Assembly (NCBI GenBank): GCA_016931455.1
Contig: JAFGES010000104.1
Span: forward strand, 1 to 64,000
Length of the DNA: 64,000 bases
Origin: Desulfobacterales bacterium
GTDB taxonomy: Bacteria; Desulfobacterota; Desulfobacteria; Desulfobacterales; JAHDSC01
Direction: 5' to 3'
Positions 18,637 to 28,366 of this stretch are shown here, in pieces. Position 1 is the first letter of the stretch. Each line of letters starts with the position of its first letter. The notes below the pieces were generated by a model. That model was not told the DNA's origin. It saw only the letters and a list, made by a program, of their open reading frames with translations, and did not search any database. A program made the translations under genes and the position numbers.

Positions 18637-19185
18637 GTGAGAAGATATATAAAAGAACAATGCCTTATGATGCTTATTTTTACAATATGGGTATGGGGCT
18701 TTGCTTGTGCATCACGACCGATTGCCCCCCCGGAATGGCGATACGAGAAAGATGCGATTCATCTCCAATTCAGGCCTGATTCGCAACTCAATATTTATGA
18801 AGGAATGCCTCACACCCTTCATGCCTGTGTTTATCAACTCAGAGATCCAAATGCGTTCAACCAGCTCGCCGATGATAATGATGGGCTCTATAAGCTCTTG
18901 GAATGCAGCCTTTTTGATGCGAGCGTCTCTAGTTGCAAAAGAGTAACTCTTAATCCCGGACAGGATTTAACGGTTGACTTAGATCGGGCTGAAGGTGCAA
19001 AATATGTTGCAATTGTAGCCGGTTACTATTCGTTCGAAAAAGAACGTATGGTACGGCTCTTTGATATTCCGGTAATTATCGAGAAAAAAGGTTGGCTCAA
19101 ACGAACTCAAATATCAAAGCCCGGTCCCTTGCAGATTGAAATTATATTAGGTCCGCAACAAATTTATAAATCCGAGGAAAAATAG
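18637..19185 (+). CDS. tssJ: T6SS outer-membrane lipoprotein TssJ
   Basis: A 182-aa lipoprotein. The signal peptide ends in GFAC, so Cys is lipidated and the protein is anchored to the outer membrane. The mature beta-sandwich follows the TssJ pattern: AIHLQFRPDSQLNIYEGMPH, then VYQLRDPNAFNQL, then a Cys-rich strand and VAIVAGYYSF. It recruits TssM to the outer membrane to build the TssJLM envelope complex. GTG start with GGGAGGT upstream. It lies four bases before tssK, the classical J-K-L-M order. Confidence 0.9.
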   Translation: MRRYIKEQCLMMLIFTIWVWGFACASRPIAPPEWRYEKDAIHLQFRPDSQLNIYEGMPHTLHACVYQLRDPNAFNQLADDNDGLYKLLECSLFDASVSSCKRVTLNPGQDLTVDLDRAEGAKYVAIVAGYYSFEKERMVRLFDIPVIIEKKGWLKRTQISKPGPLQIEIILGPQQIYKSEEK

Positions 19186-19189
19186 GAAG

Positions 19190-20575
19190 ATGGACAGACC
19201 GCTTTTTTGGCATCAAGGGCTTTTTTTGCAGCCTCAACATTTTCAACTGGATGATCTTTATCTTAAGTCTCTTCTAACACCTTTTCACAGGTTTTTACGT
19301 CCCCACTTCTGGGGTGTCGGCGACTTGGAAATCCAGGAGGCTGCATTGGGAAATTTTTCGTTTAATCTCTTAAGGGGTGAGTTTCTGTTTTCGGATATGA
19401 CCCATATTGTGTTCCCGGGCAATTCGCTGATTGAAGCCCGTTCTTTTGATGGAGCTTGGGAAAAGGGAGATAAACCTTTCAACGTATTTTTGGGCCTGAA
19501 AAAATGGAATAATACCGGCGAAAATGTGACTGTACTTTCTAAAATCGACAAGTTCTCTGAAGTAACGACTCGCTTTGTGACAACAGCGGACCCTGAAGAG
19601 ATTCCTGATATGCATCACAACGGTCCGACGGCAGAGGTTAAAAAACTTTCATACCTATTGAAACTATTTTGGGAGTCTGAAAAGGACCACTTGGGCGACT
19701 ATGTTCTGATTCCGATAGCTCAGTTGGAACGGATGGGAGAAGAGATTCAGCTTTCACAGCATTTTATTCCACCCTGTTTGACTTTGTCGGCTTCAAAGCC
19801 TCTAATAAAAATCATAGGGGAAATCAGAGATGAAATTGCATCGCGCAGCAGGCAGTTGGAATCCTATAAACGCGAACGAGGTATTCATACAGCGGAATTT
19901 GGGGCAAGAGACATGGTTTATCTGCTTGCTTTACGATCTCTAAACCGGTATGTGCCGCTTCTTTTTCATTTAACGGAATCTCGGCAAGTCGATCCTTGGA
20001 TGGTATATGGCACCCTAAGACAATTGATCGGCGAACTTTCCTCTTTTTCACAACAGACGAATGTGATGGGTGAAATGGAAAGTGCAGCCCGTAGTTTAGT
20101 TCAATATGACCATCTAAGTCTGTGGAAATGCTTTTCAAACGCTCAGGCTTTAATCACGCAGTTGCTCGACGAGATTACCGCCGGACCTGAATATGTGATC
20201 GAGCTTGTATTTGATGGTACTTACTATGCAGCGGAGTTACCACCGAAAATTTTTGAGGGGCGCAATCGTTTTTATCTTGTTTTTGAAACCGAATCCGACC
20301 CTCACTTCGTTCTTCAATCCCTGCAGACAATTGCAAAACTCAGCGCCCGTGAAACGTTGCCCATTTTAATCGCGCGTGCCCTATCCGGAATAAAACTGGA
20401 ACATCTGCAAGCACCGCCGCAAGAATTGCCTCGTCGGGCCGGTTCAATATATGTGCAGATTGATTATCATAGTGACCAATGGACTCAGGTACAAAAATAT
20501 AATAACATTGCATTGTATTGGGATGCTGCTCCGGATGATTTAAAAGTGGAAATGATGATTGTAGGGAGAACATAG
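19190..20575 (+). CDS. tssK: T6SS baseplate protein TssK
   Basis: A 461-aa protein. The N-terminal WHQGLFLQPQHFQ motif is the family signature (the phage receptor-binding-protein-like shoulder domain), and the C-terminal head domain ends in YWDAAPDDLKVEMMIVGR. TssK links the baseplate to the TssL/TssM membrane complex. Length is standard. It is followed after two bases by tssL. Confidence 0.95.
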   Translation: MDRPLFWHQGLFLQPQHFQLDDLYLKSLLTPFHRFLRPHFWGVGDLEIQEAALGNFSFNLLRGEFLFSDMTHIVFPGNSLIEARSFDGAWEKGDKPFNVFLGLKKWNNTGENVTVLSKIDKFSEVTTRFVTTADPEEIPDMHHNGPTAEVKKLSYLLKLFWESEKDHLGDYVLIPIAQLERMGEEIQLSQHFIPPCLTLSASKPLIKIIGEIRDEIASRSRQLESYKRERGIHTAEFGARDMVYLLALRSLNRYVPLLFHLTESRQVDPWMVYGTLRQLIGELSSFSQQTNVMGEMESAARSLVQYDHLSLWKCFSNAQALITQLLDEITAGPEYVIELVFDGTYYAAELPPKIFEGRNRFYLVFETESDPHFVLQSLQTIAKLSARETLPILIARALSGIKLEHLQAPPQELPRRAGSIYVQIDYHSDQWTQVQKYNNIALYWDAAPDDLKVEMMIVGRT

Positions 20576-20577
20576 AC

Positions 20578-21252
20578 ATGCGTTTGACGGATTGTTTTTT
20601 GGAACTGATTGCTTACGTGGCTTATTTTTTAAAAAATGCGGCTGATAGGCAACCTGCATTCGATCAAGTTAAAGCCGATATTCAACGCCTGATCTCAGAG
20701 AGTCAAGACAGCCTGAAAAAGGGAAACTTATCCGCAGAAGATTATGACCTCGCACGTTTTGCCATCTTTGCTTGGATTGATGAGGCTATATTGAACTCCG
20801 GTTGGAATGAGAAAGATAAATGGCAGCGAGAACAGCTCCAGCGTATCTATTACCGGACCGCCGATGCCGGAGAGATCTTTTTTGAACGCTTAAACGCCGT
20901 TGGACCCCACCAGCGGGACGTAAGAGAAGTTTACTATCTTTGCCTGGCTATGGGCTTTATGGGACGTTATTGCCGTGAGGGCGATGAATATCTTTTGGAT
21001 CAATTAAAGACATCCAATCTTAAATTGATTATGGGAAGCTCCATGGGACTTGGTGCCCTGACCGAAGAACTTTTCCCGGAAGCTTATCCGGTGGAATCAA
21101 GTACAGCCGGCGTTGGAAAAGTTAAAAACCGTTTTTCGTTTTTTACGATTCTTTGTCTTGGATTTCCGGTTGTTTTGTATGGCGTTTTGTTTCTGATCTA
21201 TCGCTTTATATTAAGCAATATCGGCGAAAATTTATTGAGTACGGTGCAGTAA
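20578..21252 (+). CDS. tssL: T6SS membrane protein TssL (DotU family)
   Basis: A 224-aa protein with a cytoplasmic helical hook domain (FAIFAWIDEAILNS, FFERLN and VYYLCLAMGFMGRY are the DotU signatures) and one C-terminal membrane helix (about residues 186-210). There is no peptidoglycan-binding OmpA extension, so cell-wall anchoring must come from another protein. The stop codon abuts the start of tssM. Confidence 0.93.
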   Translation: MRLTDCFLELIAYVAYFLKNAADRQPAFDQVKADIQRLISESQDSLKKGNLSAEDYDLARFAIFAWIDEAILNSGWNEKDKWQREQLQRIYYRTADAGEIFFERLNAVGPHQRDVREVYYLCLAMGFMGRYCREGDEYLLDQLKTSNLKLIMGSSMGLGALTEELFPEAYPVESSTAGVGKVKNRFSFFTILCLGFPVVLYGVLFLIYRFILSNIGENLLSTVQ

Positions 21253-24200
21253 ATGACGCAGTTATTTTTGAAAATACTGAAAATTTTTCTGATTATCTCA
21301 GCAATTTTTTTTGCTGTCCTGCTGTCTTTTGGAGTGGTTTTAAGTGTAGGTTGGCCATGGTGGGTGGGATTTTTTATTCTCATAGGTGCCTTGGGCCTGT
21401 GGCTGGGATTGATGTTTTTTAAAAAAATATGGCTCAGGCATCGTGAACAGCGTTTTGTCCATCAGATTATTGAGCAAGATGAATCTTACCTGAAAACCCT
21501 AATGGGAAGGGAAAAGGAGTACTCAAAAGAGCTTCAGGCCCATTGGAAAGAGGCGATTGAATCCCTGAGATCTTCTCATTTAAAAAAATACGGCAATCCG
21601 CTCTATGTTTTACCATGGTATCTGGTTATCGGTGAGAGCGGTTCAGGTAAAACCACCGCAATAGAAAGTGCCCGTCTATCCTCGCCGTTTGCGGAAATGA
21701 GTCGAACTTCAGGAATTTCCGGAACACGAAATTGCGATTGGTGGTTTTTTGAGCAAGCCGTTATTCTCGATACCGCCGGAAGGTATGCCATACCGGTTGA
21801 CGAAGGCCGTGATAAAGAAGAATGGCAGAATTTTTTAACCTTGCTGTCTCGTTATCGAAAAAGAGAACCGTTAAATGGCCTAGTGGTGACGATTGCAGCA
21901 GATAAGCTGCTTGATGCCCGACCCGAGACTTTAGAAGAAGACGGACGAAGTATTCGGCGGCGTATTGATGAACTGATGCGCGTTCTGGGAGCAAAGTTTC
22001 CGGTATACATTCTTGTGACCAAATGCGACTTAATTCAGGGTATGACTCAATTTTGTGATCAGCTGCCGGAAAAAAGTTTGGATCAGGCGATGGGTTTTCT
22101 CAATCATGATCTAAAAACCGATGTTATGTCTTTGCATGAGCGCGGCATACTTACCCTGGGTGAACGCCTAAGAGATCTTAGACTTCTTTTGATTCATCAA
22201 GCTGAGTCCAAAGGGGTGGGGCAAAAGACCGAACGTAGCATTGACCCGAGTTTATTTCTTTTTCCGGAAGAGTTTGAAAGATTGAAATATGGTCTTAGCG
22301 CTTTTATCAAGGGGGCTTTTAAGGAGAATCCCTATCAGGAAACTCCCATTTTAAGAGGCGTTTTTTACAGCAGCGGACGTCAAGAGGGCAGTCCCTATTC
22401 TCACTTTTTAAATTCGCTGGGTTTGATTGAAGAAAAAGAAGTTTTACCGGGAACCAACAAGGGGTTGTTTCTTTTTGACTTTTTTGCGCGTATTCTGCCT
22501 AAAGATAGGAATCTCTTTGCTCCCACACAACATCGCCTTGAATGGAGCCGCCTGACAAGAAATTTAGGTTTGACGTCGTGGATTGCCGTTATCATTGCGA
22601 TTTGCGGTTTATTGAGCTTTTCATTTGTAAAGAATCTAAAAACATTAAAAGATGTGTCGGTTAGTCTTTCAAAGCCCCTGATACTGCAGGGAGAAACGTT
22701 GACGGATGCAATGATCATGGACCGTTTCCGGCAGGCCATTTTAAAAGTCGGTGAACGGAATCGTAAATGGTGGATTCCGAGGCTTGGCCTGAATGAAAGT
22801 GAAGCGGTTGAAAATAGACTCCGGGTGAAATATTGCAGAAAATTCAATGATGGTTTTTTGGCTTCCTTTGATAAACAGGTTGCCGAAAAAATGGCAAACT
22901 TTTCGCACTTGACACCCCACGAGGTTTTAGGATCGCATATAGTGCACCTTGTCAGGCGGATTAATCTTTTACAGGCCCGTCTGAAAGGTGAAAGCCTTGA
23001 AACGCTTCAAAGCTTGCCCCAGCCGTCATATGATCTCATTGCACTATCGGAAGATCAAACCCTTATGCCGGAAATACAAAATCGTTTTGGAAATCTTTAC
23101 CTCTATTATTTGATTTGGCAGCCGAGTTCGGGTGGTCTTAATCAGGAAATGAACGATCTGCAAAGTTGGCTTAAACATATTTTGACCTTAGAAGGATTAC
23201 GTCTGAACTGGTTGATTACCTGGGTAAACCAAAAAGCTTCTCTTTCCGGTTTAAATTTAAAAGATTTCTGGAGTGTCGACTTGCCGGAATCGGAAAAAAT
23301 TACGATACCGCCGGCTTTTACCGTCAAAGGAAAAGAACGGATTGAATTATTTATTAAAGAAATTGAATCCGCCCTCTTTGATCCGCTGGTCATTGCAAAT
23401 CAAAAACTTGAGTTTCAAACATTCTACCGAAATGAGTACATTCAAGCATGGTATGATTTCGGGGCTGTTTTTCCACAAGGTGAAAAGGGGCTGCAGAGCA
23501 TGGAACAGAGGCGACAGACAGCGGCTGCCATGGCCGGTGATCAAAGCCCTTATTTTGTTTTGCTGGATCGAATGTCAGCCGAATTGAAACCGATAGCCGT
23601 TGGAGAAAATTTGCCTGACTGGATAAAGCTTGTTTTTGATTTTCATGCCGTCGGAATGCAAGTATCCCAGATGGGGGATCTGAAAGAAAAAGGCGTATTT
23701 TCCAAAGCGACTGAAAAGGGAAAAGCATTCATTACAAAGTTGGAAAAAAAGACGGAAGGTTCGACTTTGGGAAAAGCGCTGGAGTCGCAATTGATCGCTG
23801 CGCAAGCATTGCAAGCTTATCAAAATGCTCTGGCTCAGATTACCCCGGCCACCGCTTCGCGAAGAGTGTCTTTTCAAATGGCCGGCCAAGCATTCGGCGA
23901 AGATCCGGTGACCGGTCAGTCGCTGTTTTTCTTATCCCAAAATGCTGTAACTAAGCTTAAAACAGCTTTGTCCGGCGCTACTTCCAATCAAAAAATGTTT
24001 TGGAAACTGGTTAACGGACCATTTGATTATCTTTGGAACTTTGTTTGTAATGAAGCTGCCTGCCAAATACAAAATTTATGGGAAAAAGAGGTTTTGGTCG
24101 AAGTGCAAGGGATATCTTCTCGGACAAACTTGACCCAGTTGCTTTTGGGACCCGATGGGTATGCAACGAAATTTACAAAAGAATCCGCGGCACCCTTTAT

Positions 24201-24759
24201 CAATAGAAGCCTGAAAAAGGGGTATTATGCAAAAACAATCTTCGGTACAAGCCTTCCATTTCATAAAGAATTTTTTTCTTTTTTAGAAAAGGGAGTCAAA
24301 GCCGCAAGACCTGTCAAAAGCAATTACAGCGTTTCGATCAAAGGTCTTCCCACCGATGCAAATGCCGGTGCTCGGCTCAAGCCCCATGCAACCCGGCTAC
24401 AGTTGCAATGTGCGGATGACATTCAGAGTATGATTAATTTAAATTACCCGATACGCAAAGGCTTCAATTGGTCTCCTCAAAATTGCGGGGATGTTGTTTT
24501 TAAAATCGAGGTGGGAAGTCTTGTTTTGACTCAAAAATACACAGGAGATCAAGCCTTCCCAAGGTTTTTAAAAGATTTCGCAGGTGGGCGTACCTTTTAT
24601 CCGGATGATTTTCCCCAAGAAGCAGCTGCTTTGAAGCGTATGGGAATCGAATATATGAAGGTCAAATATGAATTTAAGGGGCACGAACCGATATTAGAAT
24701 TACTTCGCGAAAGACCGGGAAGAGTACCAAGGACCATCGTGACGTGCTGGGATCAATAA
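21253..24759 (+). CDS. tssM: T6SS membrane protein TssM (IcmF family)
   Basis: An 1168-aa inner-membrane protein. Two N-terminal helices are followed by a cytoplasmic NTPase-like domain with an intact Walker A, GESGSGKTT (from residue 127), and DTAGRYAIP as Walker B region. A third helix (about 440-460) leads into a large periplasmic domain. Its C-terminus (about 1040-1168) binds TssJ. Length is typical. It overlaps the following tagF gene by 16 bases, implying coupled translation. Confidence 0.95.
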   Translation: MTQLFLKILKIFLIISAIFFAVLLSFGVVLSVGWPWWVGFFILIGALGLWLGLMFFKKIWLRHREQRFVHQIIEQDESYLKTLMGREKEYSKELQAHWKEAIESLRSSHLKKYGNPLYVLPWYLVIGESGSGKTTAIESARLSSPFAEMSRTSGISGTRNCDWWFFEQAVILDTAGRYAIPVDEGRDKEEWQNFLTLLSRYRKREPLNGLVVTIAADKLLDARPETLEEDGRSIRRRIDELMRVLGAKFPVYILVTKCDLIQGMTQFCDQLPEKSLDQAMGFLNHDLKTDVMSLHERGILTLGERLRDLRLLLIHQAESKGVGQKTERSIDPSLFLFPEEFERLKYGLSAFIKGAFKENPYQETPILRGVFYSSGRQEGSPYSHFLNSLGLIEEKEVLPGTNKGLFLFDFFARILPKDRNLFAPTQHRLEWSRLTRNLGLTSWIAVIIAICGLLSFSFVKNLKTLKDVSVSLSKPLILQGETLTDAMIMDRFRQAILKVGERNRKWWIPRLGLNESEAVENRLRVKYCRKFNDGFLASFDKQVAEKMANFSHLTPHEVLGSHIVHLVRRINLLQARLKGESLETLQSLPQPSYDLIALSEDQTLMPEIQNRFGNLYLYYLIWQPSSGGLNQEMNDLQSWLKHILTLEGLRLNWLITWVNQKASLSGLNLKDFWSVDLPESEKITIPPAFTVKGKERIELFIKEIESALFDPLVIANQKLEFQTFYRNEYIQAWYDFGAVFPQGEKGLQSMEQRRQTAAAMAGDQSPYFVLLDRMSAELKPIAVGENLPDWIKLVFDFHAVGMQVSQMGDLKEKGVFSKATEKGKAFITKLEKKTEGSTLGKALESQLIAAQALQAYQNALAQITPATASRRVSFQMAGQAFGEDPVTGQSLFFLSQNAVTKLKTALSGATSNQKMFWKLVNGPFDYLWNFVCNEAACQIQNLWEKEVLVEVQGISSRTNLTQLLLGPDGYATKFTKESAAPFINRSLKKGYYAKTIFGTSLPFHKEFFSFLEKGVKAARPVKSNYSVSIKGLPTDANAGARLKPHATRLQLQCADDIQSMINLNYPIRKGFNWSPQNCGDVVFKIEVGSLVLTQKYTGDQAFPRFLKDFAGGRTFYPDDFPQEAAALKRMGIEYMKVKYEFKGHEPILELLRERPGRVPRTIVTCWDQ

Positions 24760-25550
24760 GATCAAGAAATAATAACGATTGGGAATATATTGCCTGTGGA
24801 AAGCATCCGATTGCCGGGGATTATTTCCAGGTGGGTTCGAGTGATCCGATACTGAAGGCTTTCTCGGATTGGGTCGAAAATGGTTACCGGCTGTTAAATA
24901 GAAAACGCAACCCAAACGATTCCGCCAATCACTATTCATGGCGGTTTTGGTCGAAAGGTCCTCGCAAAGGAAGCCTTATTTGCGGCGTCGTTGTAGATAG
25001 CAGCGACCGCTTGGGTAGGCGTTATCCGTTTTTGATTATGGGAAAAGGATTTCTGATCGGATGGGAAAATTACTGGGATCTATTGCCGTTTGCTTTAGAT
25101 AAAATTTGGGGGCATATGCAATATTTGTCTTATGGACGGTTTATTGATTTTAAACAATTGGAAGATAATATTCGGTCGATTAAATCGCCTCAGGCCCAAT
25201 GGGCTGAGTTTTCTAGTCAAAGAGAAAAACAAACGGAAACTGAATTATCAAAGTCTTCCACTAAATTAAACCCCGATTTTAGAATAGATCTTAAAGAAGT
25301 AAAAGAATCCGTCCGGCGACTTTCAAACGGCGGCGACCTTTTTGTTTCTTTGAAAATTAAACCCTTACAAAATTCATTCGGCTTAGCAGCGTTATGGAAT
25401 TTCCATTTGAAAACTCATACTCACCATGTTCCTAATGCAGTCTTTATGGGTGGAATTCCTGAAGAAGAATGGATGGCTGTTTTTCAACGACCATTAGTGA
25501 CTCAGGATTTCGTTCGGCTATGGTCTATCGGGTCAAAGTGTGAGGGGTAA
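24744..25550 (+). CDS. tagF: T6SS-associated protein TagF
   Basis: A 268-aa cytoplasmic protein of the TagF/DUF2094 family. The N-terminal GKHPIAGDYF...FSDWVENGY corresponds to the family's GKLPxxGDF...W pattern, with RRYPFLIMG further on. TagF is a post-translational repressor of T6SS acting opposite the PpkA kinase in Pseudomonas, which fits the kinase at the head of this operon. GTG start lies inside the end of tssM. It is more divergent than the core genes. Confidence 0.8.
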   Translation: MLGSIRSRNNNDWEYIACGKHPIAGDYFQVGSSDPILKAFSDWVENGYRLLNRKRNPNDSANHYSWRFWSKGPRKGSLICGVVVDSSDRLGRRYPFLIMGKGFLIGWENYWDLLPFALDKIWGHMQYLSYGRFIDFKQLEDNIRSIKSPQAQWAEFSSQREKQTETELSKSSTKLNPDFRIDLKEVKESVRRLSNGGDLFVSLKIKPLQNSFGLAALWNFHLKTHTHHVPNAVFMGGIPEEEWMAVFQRPLVTQDFVRLWSIGSKCEG

Positions 25551-25623
25551 AAATTCGGAGTTTTTGGTTTGAAGTTTCCTAATCCTTATGATTTGATCAA
25601 AAAGGGTAGAAAGGTTCTTTTTT

Positions 25624-26436
25624 ATGGACTCAAAAGATCTGATTAAAGCCGGTAGACTTTTTGAAGCACGCAATCAATTAACTGATGAGGTCAAGTCTTC
25701 ACCTGCTGATTTAGGTAAGCGTACACTTTTATTTCAGGTTTTGTCTTATTACGGCAAATGGGATCAAGCACAGCGACATCTAGATGTTATTGGTGCCCAA
25801 GATTCAAGCAAGCAGACAGGCGTTCAAGTTTATAAGAACTTGATCCACGCGGAAAAAGAGCGAATGGAAGTTTTCAACTTGGAGCGTCGGCCGTCTTTTT
25901 TGCCCAAAACACCATCTTATATCGAAATGCACTTTGAGGCTTGGTCCAAGATAAGTGAAAAAAAAATAGAAGAAGCAAAGAAAATTTTTGATCAAATCGA
26001 GGCTCAGCGCAGGGTTTTGTCGGGTACCGTAAACGGGAAATATTTTTCCGGTTTTAAAGATACGGATTCCATGTTGAGTTTCTTCATTGAAGCTTTTGTC
26101 CATGACCGCTATATATGGATACCGATTGAGTACATCAGAGAACTGACGATTTCAACCCCGAAAACTCTATTTGATCTTTTGTGGGGTACCGCCCTGATCA
26201 CCACTTGGGAGGAAGGACTGACAATCAACTGTTATCTTCCTGTGCTTTATCCGAATTCCTTCTTGAATACGGATGATCGCATCAAGCTGGGTCGAATGAC
26301 GGATTGGACTCCTCTCGGCGGGCCGTTTTCGCAGGGCATGGGACAGCATGTCTATGAAATCGGAGAAGATGAAACGGCCATTCTGGAAATTCAAGAGGTA
26401 TTGTTTAAACCCTTTATTGAAAATGAAAATGAATAA
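25624..26436 (+). CDS. tagJ: T6SS accessory protein TagJ (ImpE)
   Basis: A 270-aa protein. The N-terminal TPR-like helices (LIKAGRLFEARNQLTDEVKSSP...LFQVLSYYGKWDQA) and the C-terminal ImpE domain (FIEAFVHDRYIWIPIEYIREL, RMTDW) match the family. TagJ binds the N-terminus of some TssB proteins and helps ClpV recycle sheaths. ATG 25624 has AAAGG eight bases upstream. It overlaps tssA by 8 bases. Confidence 0.9.
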   Translation: MDSKDLIKAGRLFEARNQLTDEVKSSPADLGKRTLLFQVLSYYGKWDQAQRHLDVIGAQDSSKQTGVQVYKNLIHAEKERMEVFNLERRPSFLPKTPSYIEMHFEAWSKISEKKIEEAKKIFDQIEAQRRVLSGTVNGKYFSGFKDTDSMLSFFIEAFVHDRYIWIPIEYIRELTISTPKTLFDLLWGTALITTWEEGLTINCYLPVLYPNSFLNTDDRIKLGRMTDWTPLGGPFSQGMGQHVYEIGEDETAILEIQEVLFKPFIENENE

Positions 26437-27802
26437 AATAAAAATTGATATCGATGCAATTTTAGCCCCTATTCCAGGGGAAAATCCTGCCGGTGAAGAC
26501 CTTCGTTATACCTCGGTCTATGATGAAATCAAGGAAGCGAGAAGGGCTGATGACGTGCTTGATCAAGGGGATTGGCAGCATGAAGTCAAAACATCGGATT
26601 GGGACAAGGTTATCAAAATCGCTGTGGACGCCTTGACTCAAAAAACTAAAGACTTGCAGATCGCCGCCTGGCTGACGGAAGGATTAATTAAGATCGAGGG
26701 ATTTAATGGGCTTAAAACGGGGATTAAAATACTTACCGGTTTTTTAACCGATTACTGGGACCATGTTTACCCGGAAATAGAAGACGAAGATCTTGATTTC
26801 AGAGTGGGGCCGCTTGAATTTATCAATGATAAGCTTTGGCTCCGGATAAGGCAGATACCCATTACAGACCCCCATGTAACATCGGGCTATTCGTGGATCA
26901 AATGGCAGGAATCGCGCCAAGTCGGCTATGAATCCGACACGAAAAATAAGTATGGTGATGTGGATGAAAATAAAAAGAAAACTCGTGATGGTTTAATCGC
27001 TGAAGGTAAGTTGACTGCCGAGGATTTCGATTCCGCCGTTGCTCTTTCTACAAGGGCTTACTATGAATCCTTGAGCGAAAGTCTGAGTGCTTCTTGGGAA
27101 GCATTTCAGACCTTTGACGGAGTTCTTGACGAAAAATTCGGTGCCAATGCTCCCCGAATGGCCGAATTTAAAAGTGCTGTTGAAGACTGTCAAAACCTTG
27201 TTTCAAGGTTGCTCAAAGATAAAAGAGATCTTGAGCCGGAACCCGAACCCGAAGCGGAACCCCAAGTAGATCAAGAAAAAGAGCCGGAGGAAATTTTATC
27301 GACCGAAAAGACGAAAAAAAAAGTGACAAAATTGAAGACCGCGGCTGTCCCTGAAAGCCGTCCGCAAGCTTCTTTTGCCGGTTCCTTTCCGGCAACCCCG
27401 TTATTAGATGCAGGAGATCGGGAAATAGCGATGTGGAATAACGCGCTGGAGATGCTTAAATCCGCCGGTCTTAAAAAAGCGCTGGAACAACTGCTCGGGG
27501 CCTCTTGCAGCGTGCCCTCGGTCAGAGAACGAAATCGCTATCGGCTTCTTGTGGCCAAACTGTGTCTGAAGGCTGAAAGGCCCGATTTGGCCAGACCCAT
27601 TGTTGAAGAATTGAACACTCTTATCGAAGAGCTTAACTTAGAACGTTGGGAATCTCCTATATGGATTGCAGAGGTACTGGATGCACTGTATCAGTGCCTG
27701 ACATCCGGAGAACCCTTTGATGAAGACTTAGAGCGCGCAAGAGTACTATTTAGAAAACTTTGCACTACGGATGTCACCAAAGCAATGATTTATAGAAACT
27801 AA
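26429..27802 (+). CDS. tssA: T6SS protein TssA
   Basis: A 457-aa protein. The ImpA N-terminal domain is clear: LAPIPGENPAGEDLRY, then WxxV repeats, AAWLTEGLI and PLEFIND. An acidic, Pro/Glu-rich linker (about 270-320) leads to a C-terminal helical domain (about 340-457). TssA primes sheath assembly and stays at its distal end. The frame is open 81 bases further upstream, but ATG 26429, overlapping the end of tagJ, fits the family start. The long C-terminal domain places it among long TssA forms. Confidence 0.9.
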   Translation: MNKIKIDIDAILAPIPGENPAGEDLRYTSVYDEIKEARRADDVLDQGDWQHEVKTSDWDKVIKIAVDALTQKTKDLQIAAWLTEGLIKIEGFNGLKTGIKILTGFLTDYWDHVYPEIEDEDLDFRVGPLEFINDKLWLRIRQIPITDPHVTSGYSWIKWQESRQVGYESDTKNKYGDVDENKKKTRDGLIAEGKLTAEDFDSAVALSTRAYYESLSESLSASWEAFQTFDGVLDEKFGANAPRMAEFKSAVEDCQNLVSRLLKDKRDLEPEPEPEAEPQVDQEKEPEEILSTEKTKKKVTKLKTAAVPESRPQASFAGSFPATPLLDAGDREIAMWNNALEMLKSAGLKKALEQLLGASCSVPSVRERNRYRLLVAKLCLKAERPDLARPIVEELNTLIEELNLERWESPIWIAEVLDALYQCLTSGEPFDEDLERARVLFRKLCTTDVTKAMIYRN

Positions 27803-27826
27803 ATTTTTCATCAGAAAGGAGCGAAC

Positions 27827-28354
27827 ATGGCTAAAGAGAGTCTACAACATACCCTTGACCGGGTAAGGGCTCCTAGAGTCCATATAACCTATGACGTAGA
27901 GATCGGTGACGCCATCGAGATGAAGGAAATTCCCTTTGTTGTCGGGGTCCTGGCTGATCTTTCCGGTAAACCGGATGAACCCCTTCCAAAGTTGAAAGAC
28001 CGTAAATTCATTGAAATCGATCGGGATAATTTCAATAATGTTCTTGAGGGAATGAAACCGAGGTTGGCCTTTAGAGTCGACAATAAATTAACGGATGAAG
28101 ATACTAAAATGGCGGTTGAGTTAAGGTTTAAGTCGATTGATGATTTTCATCCGGAACGCGTTGCGGACCAAATAACACCGGTACGCAAACTTGTAGAGGC
28201 CAGACGTCGGCTTTCCGATTTGCTCACCAAGTTAGACGGCAATGATAAGCTGGATGAACTGCTTCAGGATGTTATTTCCAATACGGACACCCTGAAAAAA
28301 CTCGGAGAGGAGGCTGGGGTAGAAAAACCTGAAGAAGAGGCAAAAGAAAAGTAG
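27827..28354 (+). CDS. tssB: T6SS sheath small subunit TssB
   Basis: A 175-aa cytoplasmic protein with the diagnostic N-terminal VHITYDVEIG, PFVVGVLADLSG and IDRDNFNNVL motifs, then DDFHPERV. With TssC it forms the contractile sheath. GAAAGGAGCG precedes the ATG. It is followed 12 bases later by tssC. A second TssB-like domain occurs in the fusion protein at the end of the operon. Confidence 0.97.
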   Translation: MAKESLQHTLDRVRAPRVHITYDVEIGDAIEMKEIPFVVGVLADLSGKPDEPLPKLKDRKFIEIDRDNFNNVLEGMKPRLAFRVDNKLTDEDTKMAVELRFKSIDDFHPERVADQITPVRKLVEARRRLSDLLTKLDGNDKLDELLQDVISNTDTLKKLGEEAGVEKPEEEAKEK

Positions 28355-28366
28355 AGGAGAAGTTTC